Source: Streptomyces xanthii
Lineage (GTDB): Bacteria; Actinomycetota; Actinomycetes; Streptomycetales; Streptomycetaceae
Direction of reading: 5' to 3'
NCBI RefSeq assembly: GCF_014621695.1
Contig: NZ_CP061281.1
Span: 4,402,001 to 4,466,000, forward strand
Length of the DNA stretch: 64,000 nucleotides
Below the pieces are notes generated by a model that worked only from the letters and a program-made list of their open reading frames with translations, ran no database searches and had not been told where the DNA came from. Positions 8,482 to 17,859 of this stretch are shown here, piece after piece. The first letter of the stretch is position 1; each line of letters opens with the position of its first letter. The translations under genes and the position numbers were made by a program.

Positions 8482-9267
8482 ATGGGCAAGCTTGACGGGC
8501 GCGTCGTGCTCATCACCGGCGCGGCCCGCGGACAGGGCGAGAAGGAAGCCCGGCTGTTCGCGGCCGAGGGCGCGAAGGTCGTGGTCGCCGACGTGCTCGA
8601 CGACCAGGGCGAGACCGTCGCCAAGGACATCGGGAGCGGCGCGGTCTACGTCCATCTCGACGTCAGCAAGGAGGAGGAGTGGCAGGCCGCCGTGGAGGCC
8701 GCGACCGGTGCCTTCGGGAAGATCGACGGCCTGGTCAACAACGCCGGCATCCTGCGCTTCAACGAGCTGACGTCCACCCCGCTCGACGAGTTCCAGCAGA
8801 TCGTGAACGTCAATCAGGTGGGTGCCTTTCTGGGGATCAAGACCGTCGCGCCGGTGATCGAGGCCGCGGGCGGCGGGACCATCGTCAACACCGCCTCCTA
8901 CACGGGCGTGACGGGCATGGCGTACGTGGGCGCGTACACCGCCACCAAGCACGCCATCGTGGGGCTCACGCGCGTGGCCGCGCTGGAGCTGGCCGCGAAG
9001 AAGATCCGGGTCAACGCCGTGTGCCCCGGCGCGATCGACACCGCCATGAGCAACCCCGCGCAGCTCGACCCCACCGCGAACACGGAGGAGGCCGCCGAGG
9101 CGCTCGACGAGCTGTACCGCAAGCTCGTGCCGCTCGGCCGGGTCGGCAAGCCCGAGGAGGTCGCGCGGCTCGCGCTCTTCCTCACCGCCGAGGAGGACTC
9201 GGCGTACATCACCGGGCAGCCGTTCGTGATCGACGGCGGCTGGCTGGCCGGGGTCAGCGTCCTGTGA
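8482..9267 (+). CDS. SDR family NAD(P)-dependent oxidoreductase
   Basis: The 261-residue classical short-chain dehydrogenase has the cofactor motif TGAARGQG (residues 12-19), NNAG (DGLVNNAGIL), catalytic Ser in NTASYTGV, and Tyr152/Lys156 in AYTATK, followed by CPGAIDTAM. It likely oxidises an alcohol formed or used by the flanking LLM proteins. The ribosome site GAGGAG overlaps the stop of the preceding LLM gene, indicating one operon. It is of the mycofactocin-independent length, without the insertion seen in mycofactocin-dependent SDRs. Confidence 0.93.
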   Translation: MGKLDGRVVLITGAARGQGEKEARLFAAEGAKVVVADVLDDQGETVAKDIGSGAVYVHLDVSKEEEWQAAVEAATGAFGKIDGLVNNAGILRFNELTSTPLDEFQQIVNVNQVGAFLGIKTVAPVIEAAGGGTIVNTASYTGVTGMAYVGAYTATKHAIVGLTRVAALELAAKKIRVNAVCPGAIDTAMSNPAQLDPTANTEEAAEALDELYRKLVPLGRVGKPEEVARLALFLTAEEDSAYITGQPFVIDGGWLAGVSVL

Positions 9268-9286
9268 CGGCGCCCCGGGACCGTAG

Positions 9287-9361
9287 CTGACGTTGCGTCA
9301 GGTATTGACGGCCCCAGGCTCCGGTGGAACAGTCATGACATCCAATCTGACGGTTCGTCAG
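9287..9361. promoter_or_regulatory. Second pair of CTGACG-N3-CGTCAG operators
   Basis: Perfect palindromes CTGACGTTGCGTCAG (9287-9301) and CTGACGGTTCGTCAG (9347-9361) lie 60 bp apart in the 119-bp gap before the TTG-started LLM gene. Extra half-sites follow (TTGACG at 9305, CTGACG at 9365). TTGACG at 9305-9310 with AACAGT at 9328-9333 (17-bp spacer) is a possible promoter lying between the two operators. Confidence 0.75.
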
Positions 9362-9386
9362 AAACTGACGAGGACGGTGAACCTCC

Positions 9387-10511
9387 TTGGAATTCGGGCT
9401 CTTTGTACAGGGATACGTGGGCAAGCAGGCGTTGACGGACCCGACCGCCGAGCACCGCGCGCTCATGAACGAGACCGAGTACGTCATCCAGGCGGACAAG
9501 TCCGGCTTCAAGTACGCCTGGGCGTCCGAGCACCACTTCCTGGAGGAGTACTCGCACCTCTCGGCGAACGACGTGTTCCTCGGGTACCTGGCGCACGCGA
9601 CCGAGCGCATCCACCTCGGGTCCGGCATCTTCAACCCGCTGGCCCAGGTCAACCACCCCGTGAAGGTCGCCGAGAAGGTGGCCATGATGGACCACCTCAG
9701 CGAGGGGCGGTTCGAGTTCGGCAGCGGGCGCGGCGCCGGCTCGCACGAGATCCTCGGCTTCTTCCCCGGTGTGACGGACATGAACTACACCAAGGAGATC
9801 TGGGAAGAGACCATCGCCGAGTTCCCGAAGATGTGGCTCCAGGACGAGTACGTCGGGTTCCAGGGCAAGCACTGGTCGCTCCCGCCGCGCAAGATCTTCC
9901 CCAAGCCGCACGGGAAGTCGCACCCCGGCATGTGGTACGCCGCCGGGTCCCCGGCCTCGTACGCGATGGCGGCCAAGAAGGGCCTCGGCGTCCTCGGCTT
10001 CAGCGTGCAGAAGGTCTCCGACATGGAGTGGGTCCTGGAGCAGTACAAGACCGCCATCCAGGACGCCGAGCCGATCGGTGACTTCGTCAACGACAACGTC
10101 ATGGTGACCTCGACCGCGATCTGCGCCGAGACCCACGACAAGGCCGTCGACATCGCCGTCAACGGCGGGCTCAACTACCTGCAGTCGCTGGTCTTCCGCT
10201 ACCACGACACCTTCCCGCGGCCCGAGGGCATCCCCGAGTGGCCGGAGGTCCTGCCCGAGTACAACCGGGAGATCATCGAACTCCTCATCGCCGAGGAGCT
10301 CATGATCTGCGGTGACCCGGACGAGGTGCTCCAGCAGTGCAAGCGGTGGGAGCAGGCGGGCGCCGACCAGCTGTCGTTCGGGCTGCCCATCGGGGTCTCG
10401 CACGAGGACACGCTGAACTCGATCAAGCTGATCGGGGAGCACGTCATTCCGAAGATCGACACGGATCCGGTGCACCGGACCACGCGGTTCCGGAATCAGG
10501 CCGGGGCCTGA
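9387..10511 (+). CDS. LLM class flavin/F420-dependent oxidoreductase, TTG start
   Basis: The 374-residue luciferase-like protein begins MEFGLFVQGYVGK, a classical bacterial-luciferase N-terminus, which places the start at the TTG codon at 9387; no in-frame ATG or GTG fits as well. Family blocks include SEHHFLEEYSHLS, ERIHLGSGIFNPLAQVNHPVKVAEKVAMMDHLSEGRFEFGSGRGAGSHE and LNYLQSLVFRYHD. It is longer than the 308-residue LLM protein and closer to FMN-type alkanal or alkane monooxygenases, so cofactor choice is open. Two operators lie just upstream, and a strong terminator follows the stop. Confidence 0.88.
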   Translation: MEFGLFVQGYVGKQALTDPTAEHRALMNETEYVIQADKSGFKYAWASEHHFLEEYSHLSANDVFLGYLAHATERIHLGSGIFNPLAQVNHPVKVAEKVAMMDHLSEGRFEFGSGRGAGSHEILGFFPGVTDMNYTKEIWEETIAEFPKMWLQDEYVGFQGKHWSLPPRKIFPKPHGKSHPGMWYAAGSPASYAMAAKKGLGVLGFSVQKVSDMEWVLEQYKTAIQDAEPIGDFVNDNVMVTSTAICAETHDKAVDIAVNGGLNYLQSLVFRYHDTFPRPEGIPEWPEVLPEYNREIIELLIAEELMICGDPDEVLQQCKRWEQAGADQLSFGLPIGVSHEDTLNSIKLIGEHVIPKIDTDPVHRTTRFRNQAGA

Positions 10512-10522
10512 TCCGCTGAGCT

Positions 10523-10560
10523 GCCCCGGCTCTCCTCCTCCCGGACAGGAGAGCCGGGGC
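10523..10560 (+). terminator. Strong hairpin terminator
   Basis: GCCCCGGCTCTCCT (10523-10536) is a perfect complement of AGGAGAGCCGGGGC (10547-10560) with a 10-nt loop, starting 12 nt after the stop of the TTG-started LLM gene. No T-run follows, as is common in Streptomyces. Confidence 0.85.
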
Positions 10561-10575
10561 CTCCCTTCGCCTCTG

Positions 10576-10735
10576 TCACGGGGCTCTGCCCCGGACCCCG
10601 CTCCTCAATCGCCGGAGGGGCTTGATTTGGACATCCGCCCGGTCCTCGGGTCTCCGCCGGAGGGCTTGATTTGGGCGCCCGCCCGGATCTCGGCCCTCCG
10701 TCGTCGGAGGGGCCAGATTTTGCTGAGCCGGACTT
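10576..10735. repeat. Degenerate intergenic repeats around GGAGGGGCTTGATTTGG
   Basis: The gap between the terminator and the next gene carries CGGGGCTCTGCCCCGGACCC followed by units of the form CGCCGGAGGG(G)CTTGATTTGG (about 10610 and 10655) and a decayed third unit (about 10700), interleaved with CCGCCCGG. This sequence type is a common Streptomyces intergenic repeat (general recollection). No gene is seen. Confidence 0.6.
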
Positions 10736-10748
10736 TTGGGAGCTAGGC

Positions 10749-12488
10749 ATGCTCGATCACCTCATCAAGGGGGCCACCGTAGTCGACGGCACCGGTGCGC
10801 CCGCCTACGTCGCCGACCTCGGCATCCGTGACGGTCGGATCGCCGTCATCGCCGAGCCGGGGCAGGTCACCGAGGAGGCCAGGCGCAGCGAGGACGCCTC
10901 GGGGCTCGTGCTCGCGCCGGGGTTCGTCGACCCGCACACCCACTACGACGCCCAGCTGTTCTGGGACCCGTACGCCACGCCCTCCCTCAACCACGGGGTG
11001 ACCACCGTCGCGGGCGGCAACTGCGGATTCACGCTCGCCCCGCTCAACCCCGCGCGGCCCGAGGACGCCGACTACACGCGGCGCATGATGTCCAAGGTCG
11101 AGGGCATGTCCCTGGTCGCCCTGGAAGAGGGCGCCCCGTGGACCTGGAACTCGTTCGGGGAGTACCTCGACGCGCTCGACGGGCGGATCGCCGTCAACGC
11201 CGGCTTCATGGTCGGTCACTGCGCGCTGCGCCGCTACGTGATGGGCGCCGACGCGGTGGGCGGCCAGCCCAGTGCGGAGCAGATGGAACAGATGCTGGAG
11301 CTGTTCCATCAGGCCATGGACGCCGGGGCCTGGGGGCTGTCCACCACACAGTCGTCCACGCACTCGGACGGTGACGGCGCGCCCGTCGCCTCCCGGCACG
11401 CGCTGCCCGCCGAGCTGCTCGCGCTCAGCCGTGCCGTCGGCGAGCACGAGGGCACGCAGCTGGAGGCGATCGTCGCCGGGTGCCTCGACCAGTTCAGCGA
11501 CGACGAGATCGATCTGTTCGTGGAGATGAGCGCGGCCGCGGGCCGGCCGCTCAACTGGAACGTCCTCACCATCGACGCCGCCGTCCCCGAGCGCGTACCG
11601 CGCCAGCTCGTGCCCAGCGAGCGGGCCCGGAAGGCGGGCGGCCGGATCGTCGCCCTCACCATGCCGATCCTCACCCCGATGAACATGTCGCTCGGCACCT
11701 TCTGCGCGCTCAACCTCATCCCCGGCTGGGGCGAGATCCTCGGCCTGCCCGTCGACGAGCGGATCGCCAAGCTCCGCGACCCGGACGTGCGCGCCGAGAT
11801 GCTGCGCCGCGCCGACAGCAGGGAGGCCGGCGTCTTCCGGCGGCTCGCCCACTTCGGGCGGTACGTCATCGGGGACACGTACTCGGAGGCCAACGAGGGC
11901 CTGACCGGGCGGGTCGTGAAGGACATCGCCGCCGAGCGCGGCCAGGAACCCTTCGAGTGCCTCGTCGAGATCTGCGCCAACGACAGGCTGCGGACCGTCC
12001 TGTGGCCGATGCCGACCGACAACGATCCCGACTCGTGGGCTCTGCGCGCCGAGACCTGGCAGCACGAGGACGTCATGCTCGGCGGGTCGGACGCCGGCGC
12101 CCACCTGGACCGGATGTGCGGGGCCCCGTACACGACCCGGTTCCTCGGGGACTGTCTGCGCGGCCGCAAGCTCGTCGGTCTGGAGCAGGCCGTGAAGATG
12201 CTGACCGACGACCCGGCCCAGCTGTTCGGGCTGCGCGAGCGAGGGCGGATCCAGGAGGGCTGGCACGCCGACCTCGTCCTCTTCGACCCGGAGAGGATCG
12301 ACGCCGGCAAGGCCACGCTCGTGCACGACCTGCCCGGCGACAGCCCCCGCCTGGACTCCAAGGCCCTCGGCATCAACGCCGTGTGGGTCAACGGCGTCGA
12401 GGCCATCCGCGACGACGTGGTGAGCGGCGCCGTGCCCGGCAAGGTGCTGCGCTCCGGACAGGACACACGGACGGTGAGCACCAAGTGA
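10749..12488 (+). CDS. N-acyl-D-amino-acid deacylase family amidohydrolase
   Basis: The 579-residue amidohydrolase 3-type enzyme has the metal-binding motif GFVDPHTHYDAQLFWDP (HxH), a conserved GNCGFTLAPL segment, and the C-terminal GGSDAGAHLDRMCGAPYTT aspartate motif before the GRIQEGWHADLVLFDPE dihydroorotase-like tail. It hydrolyses an amide or related bond on an unknown substrate. The ATG at 10749 follows GGGAG at a good distance and begins MLDHLIKGATVVDGTG, the usual N-terminal beta sandwich. Its stop overlaps the GTG of the aldehyde dehydrogenase gene (GTGA), so the two are translationally coupled. Confidence 0.9.
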   Translation: MLDHLIKGATVVDGTGAPAYVADLGIRDGRIAVIAEPGQVTEEARRSEDASGLVLAPGFVDPHTHYDAQLFWDPYATPSLNHGVTTVAGGNCGFTLAPLNPARPEDADYTRRMMSKVEGMSLVALEEGAPWTWNSFGEYLDALDGRIAVNAGFMVGHCALRRYVMGADAVGGQPSAEQMEQMLELFHQAMDAGAWGLSTTQSSTHSDGDGAPVASRHALPAELLALSRAVGEHEGTQLEAIVAGCLDQFSDDEIDLFVEMSAAAGRPLNWNVLTIDAAVPERVPRQLVPSERARKAGGRIVALTMPILTPMNMSLGTFCALNLIPGWGEILGLPVDERIAKLRDPDVRAEMLRRADSREAGVFRRLAHFGRYVIGDTYSEANEGLTGRVVKDIAAERGQEPFECLVEICANDRLRTVLWPMPTDNDPDSWALRAETWQHEDVMLGGSDAGAHLDRMCGAPYTTRFLGDCLRGRKLVGLEQAVKMLTDDPAQLFGLRERGRIQEGWHADLVLFDPERIDAGKATLVHDLPGDSPRLDSKALGINAVWVNGVEAIRDDVVSGAVPGKVLRSGQDTRTVSTK

Positions 12489-13957
12489 CGTACACAGCAG
12501 GCAGATTGTTCGTCGGCGGCGAGTGGGTCGAGCCGGGCGGCGGGCACTACGACGTGATCGACCCGGCGAGCGAGCAGGTCGTCGGGCCCGCGCCCGAGGC
12601 CTCGAAGGAGCAGGTCCGGGACGCGGCGCGGGCCGCCGCCGACGCCTTCGGGCCCTGGTCGCGGACCCGGCCCGAGGAGCGCGCCGCGATCCTCGACCGC
12701 GCCGCCGACCTCATGCAGCGCGACTTCGCCGCCAACGCCGAGGTGGCCCAGGCCGAGAGCGGGGCCACCTCGGCGACCGCGCGGGGCATGCAGGTCGCGG
12801 TGGGCGTCGCCCGGTTCCGGCGCTACGCCAAGGGGGCCCTGGAGCCGGTCGAGCAGGGGCTGCCGCCGCAGATCAACGAGGCAGGGCCGATGGGCAAGGC
12901 GGGCGTCGTGGGGGCGCTCGCCCTGCGCCGGCCGGTCGGCGTCGTCACCTGCATCACCTCGTACAACAACCCGTGGGCCAACCCGGCGGGCAAGGTCGCG
13001 CCCGCGCTGGCCATGGGCAACACGGTCGTCGTGAAGCCGGCGCCGCAGGACCCGCTGTCCGTGTACCGGATGGCGGCGGCCCTGGAGGAGGCCGGCGTGC
13101 CGCCCGGCGTCGTGAACGTGGTCAGCGGGGCGTCGGCGGAGGTCGGGCAGGCAGCCGTCGAGGCGCCCGAGGTCGACATGGTGTCCTTCACCGGGTCCAC
13201 GGCCGTCGGGCAGGCCATCGGCGAAGTCTGCGGCCGGTCCATGAAACGGCAGCTCATGGAGCTGGGCGGCAAGGGCGCGGCGATCGTCTTCGGCGACGCG
13301 GACCTGGACTCCGCCGTCGCCGGGATCGGCACCACGTACGCCTTCTACAGCGGGCAGATCTGCACGGCCCCGACCCGGGCGCTGGTGCACCGGTCGGTGT
13401 ACGACGCGTTCGTGGAGAAGCTGCGCGGCTACATCGGCTTCATGAAGGTCGGCGACCCGCGCGCGAAGGGCACGGTCGTCGGACCCGTCATCTCCGCCGC
13501 GCACCGCGACCGCGTCGAGTCGTACGTGGAGCTCGGCCGCAAGGAGGGCGCCACGGTCGTCGCGGGCGGCGAGCGGCCCGACGGTGACGGTCTCGGCACC
13601 GGGTTCTACGTCGCGCCGACGCTGCTCGCGGACTGCACCAACGACATGCGGGTCGTCCGGGAGGAGATCTTCGGGCCCGTCGTCGCGGTCGTGCCGTTCG
13701 ACGGCGACGAGGACGAGGCGGTGGCACTCGCGGACGACAGCGACTACGGGCTCATCGACTACGTGTGGTCCGGCGACGTCGCGAAGGCGTTCCGGGTCGC
13801 GCGGCGGCTGCGGGCCGGCGGGGTCGGGGTGAACACGATCGCCCGGAACATGGAGGCGCCGTTCGGCGGCTTCAAGAAGAGCGGGGTGGGGCGGGACGTC
13901 GGCTCGTACGCGCTGCACGCGTACAGCGAGCTGCAGTCGATCGTGTGGCCCGGGTGA
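12485..13957 (+). CDS. Aldehyde dehydrogenase family protein
   Basis: The 490-residue NAD(P)-dependent aldehyde dehydrogenase has Rossmann motif FTGSTAVGQAIG, catalytic Glu259 in MELGGKG, and nucleophile Cys293 in SGQICTAPTR. It ends with the usual GGFKKSGVGRDVG segment. The start is GTG at 12485, overlapping the upstream stop by four bases. Its position after an amidohydrolase suggests it oxidises an aldehyde released in the same pathway to the acid. Confidence 0.95.
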   Translation: MTYTAGRLFVGGEWVEPGGGHYDVIDPASEQVVGPAPEASKEQVRDAARAAADAFGPWSRTRPEERAAILDRAADLMQRDFAANAEVAQAESGATSATARGMQVAVGVARFRRYAKGALEPVEQGLPPQINEAGPMGKAGVVGALALRRPVGVVTCITSYNNPWANPAGKVAPALAMGNTVVVKPAPQDPLSVYRMAAALEEAGVPPGVVNVVSGASAEVGQAAVEAPEVDMVSFTGSTAVGQAIGEVCGRSMKRQLMELGGKGAAIVFGDADLDSAVAGIGTTYAFYSGQICTAPTRALVHRSVYDAFVEKLRGYIGFMKVGDPRAKGTVVGPVISAAHRDRVESYVELGRKEGATVVAGGERPDGDGLGTGFYVAPTLLADCTNDMRVVREEIFGPVVAVVPFDGDEDEAVALADDSDYGLIDYVWSGDVAKAFRVARRLRAGGVGVNTIARNMEAPFGGFKKSGVGRDVGSYALHAYSELQSIVWPG

Positions 13958-13994
13958 CGCGTCCTGCGGGGCGATGAGTGACGGGACCGGTGGG

Positions 13995-14023
13995 TTCCGT
14001 GAAGTGATGTAGTTCGCACGGAA
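13995..14023 (+). terminator. Probable terminator of the dehydrogenase operon
   Basis: TTCCGTG (13995-14001) pairs with CACGGAA (14017-14023), followed by ATTTTCT. A second weaker hairpin, ACCCGGC (14046-14052) with GCCGGGT (14078-14084), lies just downstream. Confidence 0.5.
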
Positions 14024-14225
14024 ATTTTCTGAACGGGCAAAACGGACCCGGCTGCGATTCCCGAACACGAGCGGGCGGCCGGGTTCGCCTTTGATCCGAT
14101 GGCGTGCGGTCGGTCATGGTTATGCGAGTGAATGCATTAGGCTGCGTGGGCCATGGATTTCCAAGAAGCGTGAGGTGGGGCGAACACCCCCAAACATGGA
14201 AATCGCAGGATTTAACGTCCTGTTC

Positions 14226-15785
14226 ATGACTCAGTTGGACGCAGGGCCCTCGACGTCGCGGGCCGCAGACACCTCCGCGGCCGCCGCCGGTGGGGGCAAA
14301 GGCCTCGGCGGGAACTCCGTAGGACTCCTCGGCAGCGCCGTGATCGGCGTCTCCACCGTCGCGCCCGTCTACTGCCTCACCTCGACGCTCGGCTCCACCG
14401 CGGGAGAGGTCGGGCTCCAGATGCCCGCCGTCTTCCTCGCGGGCTTCCTGCCGATGCTGCTCGTCGCCTTCGCGTACCGCGAGCTCAACAAGGTCATGCC
14501 GGACTGCGGCACCTCCTTCACCTGGACCGTGAAGGCCTTCGGGCCCCGCGTCGGCTGGATGTGCGGCTGGGGCCTCGTCATCGCGACGATCATCGTCCTG
14601 TCGAACCTGGCCGGCGTCGCCACCTCGTACTTCTGGCTCCTCGCCGGCGAGATCACCAACAACGACTCCATCGCCGCGCTCGACGGCAACAAAGCCGTCC
14701 ACATCGTCACGTGCCTCACGCTGATCGCCGCCGCGACCGCCATCAGCTACCGCGGCATGACCGCCACGAAGGGCGTCCAGTACACGCTCGTCGGGCTGCA
14801 GCTCGTCGTCCTCGCCGTCTTCGTCGTCATGGCGATCTCCAAGGCCGGCTCCGTCGACTTCCCGACCTCCGCGGACTTCTCCTGGTCCTGGATGAACCCG
14901 TTCGCCGTCCAGTCCTTCGGCGCGTTCACCGCCGGGCTCTCGCTGTCGATCTTCATGTACTGGGGCTGGGACACCTGCCTCACCGCCAACGAGGAGACCA
15001 TCGGCAGCGAGAAGACGCCCGGGCGGGCCGCGCTCATCGCCATGGTCGTCCTCGTCGGCTCCTACCTCGCCACCGGCATCGCCGCCCAGATGATCGTCGG
15101 CTCCGGCGACAAGGGGCTCGGGCTCGCCAACCCCGACACCTCCGACAACGTCTTCGCCGCGCTCGCCGGACCCGTCATGGGGCCCGCCCTCGGCATCCTG
15201 CTCTTCCTCGCCGTGCTCGCCTCGGCGGCGGCGAGCCTCCAGACGACCTTCATCCCGGTCGCCCGCACGGTGCTCGCCATGTCCACGTACGAGGCCCTGC
15301 CCGCCTCGTACGCGCGGGTCCACCCGCGCTTCAAGACGCCCGGGCGCGCCACCGTCATGGCCGGCGCGGCCACCGCCGTCTTCTACACCGTCATGACCCT
15401 GGTCTCCGAGCACGTCCTCGTCGACACGATCTACGCGCTCGGGCTCATGATCTGCTTCTACTACGCGCTGACCGCGTTCGCCTGCGCCTGGTACTTCCGG
15501 CGCGAGCTCACCGGGTCCTTCCGCGATCTCGCCTTCAAGGGGATCTTCCCGCTGCTCGGCGGCGTCCTCCTGACGGCTGTCTTCGTCAAGACCCTCGTCG
15601 ACATGTGGAACCCGGCGTACGGCAGCGGATCCTCCGTCCTCGGCGTCGGCTCCGTCTTCGTGATCGGGGTGGGGCTCCTGCTCGTCGGGGTCGTCATCAT
15701 GGTGGTCATGGGACGGCGGAGCCCGGCGTTCTTCCGCGGCGAGATCCTGAACCGCGAGACGCCGGTGCTGGTGGTTTCGGAGTAG
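14226..15785 (+). CDS. APC superfamily amino-acid/polyamine-type permease
   Basis: The 519-residue integral membrane protein has about 12 hydrophobic segments beginning SVGLLGSAVIGVSTVAPVYC and the APC-type consensus around YRELNKVMPDCGTSFTW. It imports an amino acid, amine or related compound, probably the substrate or a precursor of the adjacent pathway. The start is uncertain: ATG 14226 and in-frame ATG 14196 both lack an ideal ribosome site; CAGGA at 14206-14210 precedes 14226 but pairs with TCCTG at 14218-14222. The leader also holds a tiny reading frame, ATG at 14153 to TGA at 14173 (MDFQEA). Confidence 0.85.
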   Translation: MTQLDAGPSTSRAADTSAAAAGGGKGLGGNSVGLLGSAVIGVSTVAPVYCLTSTLGSTAGEVGLQMPAVFLAGFLPMLLVAFAYRELNKVMPDCGTSFTWTVKAFGPRVGWMCGWGLVIATIIVLSNLAGVATSYFWLLAGEITNNDSIAALDGNKAVHIVTCLTLIAAATAISYRGMTATKGVQYTLVGLQLVVLAVFVVMAISKAGSVDFPTSADFSWSWMNPFAVQSFGAFTAGLSLSIFMYWGWDTCLTANEETIGSEKTPGRAALIAMVVLVGSYLATGIAAQMIVGSGDKGLGLANPDTSDNVFAALAGPVMGPALGILLFLAVLASAAASLQTTFIPVARTVLAMSTYEALPASYARVHPRFKTPGRATVMAGAATAVFYTVMTLVSEHVLVDTIYALGLMICFYYALTAFACAWYFRRELTGSFRDLAFKGIFPLLGGVLLTAVFVKTLVDMWNPAYGSGSSVLGVGSVFVIGVGLLLVGVVIMVVMGRRSPAFFRGEILNRETPVLVVSE

Positions 15786-15831
15786 TCCGCCCCGCCCGGA
15801 CTCCGGCGTGCCGTCCCGGCTGCGGGCCGGT

Positions 15832-16147
15832 GGGGCTTCTCGCGCAGTTCCCCGCGCCCCTGACGGGGCGCATCTGCCCGGCGCGTTTCGGGGGCGCTCC
15901 TGGGGCACGCGGAGCGTGTCCTCAGGGGCGCGGGGAACTGCGCGAGCAACCACGACGGTGGCGCACGCGGCGATGATGCTCAGCCCCTACGGCGGTGACG
16001 CCTTAGCCGGGGATCGGCCACGCGCCGTAGGGACCGAGGCCCGTTCCCGGCTGCCGCGCCGTCGTGGCTGGTCGCGCCTACGCGGCGGAGCCGCATATCG
16101 ACACAGCCCCGCGCCCCTGAGATGCGCACTCCGTGCGCCCCAGGGGC
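15832..16147. repeat. Dispersed intergenic repeat with long inverted arms
   Basis: The 377-bp gap between convergent genes (stops at 15785 and 16163) contains no gene. CGCGCAGTTCCCCGCGCCCC from 15841 is matched by its inverse complement ending near 15945, forming a long cruciform-type structure. From about 16060 a second element repeats the GGCGGAGCCGCATAT core and the CGCGCCCCTGAGATGCGCAC segment found at 4.9, 58.2 and 63.7 kb. Confidence 0.8.
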
Positions 16148-16162
16148 GTGGTCGGTGTCGGG

Positions 16163-17674
16163 TCACGTTCCCAGGAACAGTGGGTTCGTGAAGGCTGCCA
16201 GGGGGCCCGGGAGGGGCGGGGTTGTTGCGGGGTGGCGGAGTTCGGCTCGGACGTAGGCCGCGTAGGACGGGGTCGTGTGCCAGGTCGCCGAGCCCTCGCC
16301 GGAGGCGGGCAGGGGGGCCGAGGTGTACAGGGTGCCCTGGTCCGTCACGAGGTGGAGGGTGCAGCCGGGGGCGCCCTTCGCCTCCAGGGTCACCGTGACG
16401 GGGGTGTCCGCCGGGACCCGGAGGCGTTCGCCGATGCCCGCCGACTCGCCCTTGCCGCCCGTCGCCGTGAAGGTCAGCGACACGTCCTTCGACTCGGCGA
16501 CGTACGAGCGGCCCGCGCGCAGGCCCTCCTGGATCGCCGTGCGGGTCAGGTCGTCGGCCAGGACCACCGTCTGGGGGCCGCCGACGCGGTCGGGATCGCG
16601 ATGGGCGTCGCTGTTGCCCATCGCGGGGAGCCAGCGCGCGGAGCCCCGGCGGGCGTACGCCACCAGGGTGTTGTCCCAGTCGGCGAGGGAGACCTCGTCG
16701 TCCGGGGTGTAGGGCCCGTTCCACACCTCCAGGACGTCCGCCTCGGCCAGGCCGAACTTCCAGCCGCAGCCGATGCACGTGGCGTGCGGGTGCGCCGGCA
16801 CGACGAGACCGCCCGCGCGGCGGATCCGGTCCGCGTAGTGGCCGAAGCGGTTGTCGCGGGCCCGGTAGCGCCAGTCGACGAAGGTGCCGGGATCGGTGCC
16901 GAGGGCGACGACGTGACCGTTGCGGGTCGTGATCTCCTCGCCGAGCATCACGAGCAGGTCGTCGCCCGCCACGTCCGCCCAGTGCGCGTGCGAGGTGTGC
17001 GTGTTGTGGTCGGAGGTGTTGATGAAGTCCAGGCCCGCCGCTCGGGCGAGGGCGCCGATCTCCGCCGGGGTGCGCCGCCCGTCCGAGTGCCAGGAATGCA
17101 GGTGGCAGTCGCCCCGGTACCAGGCACGGCCCCGCCCGCGCGCCCGCTCCGGCGGGTAGGCCGGGCGCGGGGTGCGGCCCTGTTCGCCGTGCGTGAGCGT
17201 CACCGTCACCGAGTACGGCAGCCCGTCGGGCGCGACCGTGTACGGGCCGAGCGCGATGTGCCAGGTGCCCGCGCGGACCGGACCGGGGACGTAGCCCGGC
17301 GTCGCGTCGTCGGCCCGTACGAAGAACTCCGTGCGGGCCCCGCCCGACCAGCCCCGGAACCCCTCCCCGCCCAGCTCCGTGCCGCGCTCGTCGAAGAGGC
17401 CGATGTCCAGGGCGTTGTTCTGCGTGCCGGCCGGGACGGTCGCCTTCGTGTACGTGTACGCGACGCGGATCTCGCGCGTCCCGGGCGGTACCTCCACGGG
17501 CAGGTAGACGAAGTCGGGGGCGCCCGGCGGCAGGGTGCCCGTGAGCGTCTGCGTGCTCTGCGAGCCCTCGGCGGCGCTGGCGAAGCTCATGGTGCCGAGG
17601 GTAAGCGCGGTGGCGGCCCCGGTCACGAGCAACGCCCGTCTGCCCGGACCGTGGCGGCTGTCGTCGGTGCACAT
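16163..17674 (-). CDS. Exported PHP-domain metallohydrolase (CehA/McbA type)
   Basis: The 503-residue protein starts at ATG 17674, with GGGGAG 9 nt upstream. The N-terminus MCTDDSRHGPGRRALLVTGAATALTLG is a signal peptide with paired arginines, so Tat export is possible; an ASA processing site follows. A beta-rich domain (about 45-165) leads into the PHP domain with YRGDCHLHSWHSDG (HxH plus Asp) and FINTSDHNTHTSH (Asp-His). Later ligands are in EEITTRNGHVVALG and VPAHPHATCIGC. Family members are metal phosphoesterases or amide/carbamate hydrolases such as CehA. It is divergent from the LLM gene at 17860. Confidence 0.87.
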   Translation of the reverse strand: MCTDDSRHGPGRRALLVTGAATALTLGTMSFASAAEGSQSTQTLTGTLPPGAPDFVYLPVEVPPGTREIRVAYTYTKATVPAGTQNNALDIGLFDERGTELGGEGFRGWSGGARTEFFVRADDATPGYVPGPVRAGTWHIALGPYTVAPDGLPYSVTVTLTHGEQGRTPRPAYPPERARGRGRAWYRGDCHLHSWHSDGRRTPAEIGALARAAGLDFINTSDHNTHTSHAHWADVAGDDLLVMLGEEITTRNGHVVALGTDPGTFVDWRYRARDNRFGHYADRIRRAGGLVVPAHPHATCIGCGWKFGLAEADVLEVWNGPYTPDDEVSLADWDNTLVAYARRGSARWLPAMGNSDAHRDPDRVGGPQTVVLADDLTRTAIQEGLRAGRSYVAESKDVSLTFTATGGKGESAGIGERLRVPADTPVTVTLEAKGAPGCTLHLVTDQGTLYTSAPLPASGEGSATWHTTPSYAAYVRAELRHPATTPPLPGPLAAFTNPLFLGT

Positions 17675-17859
17675 AGCGCGGCTCCCCAAGAGGGTCGACA
17701 GTGGGTCGGCGTGGTGCGGTGGTGGGTCGGCATGTGCTGGTGGTGACGGGTGCGACCCTGGCATTGAGCCGCGAACTTCCAGGCAACGGAAGGTAATTGC
17801 CGGACAAGTCCCGGCGACGGCTGCTGGATTCCGCGCGGGCCCGGCGTTAGGAATGCCTC

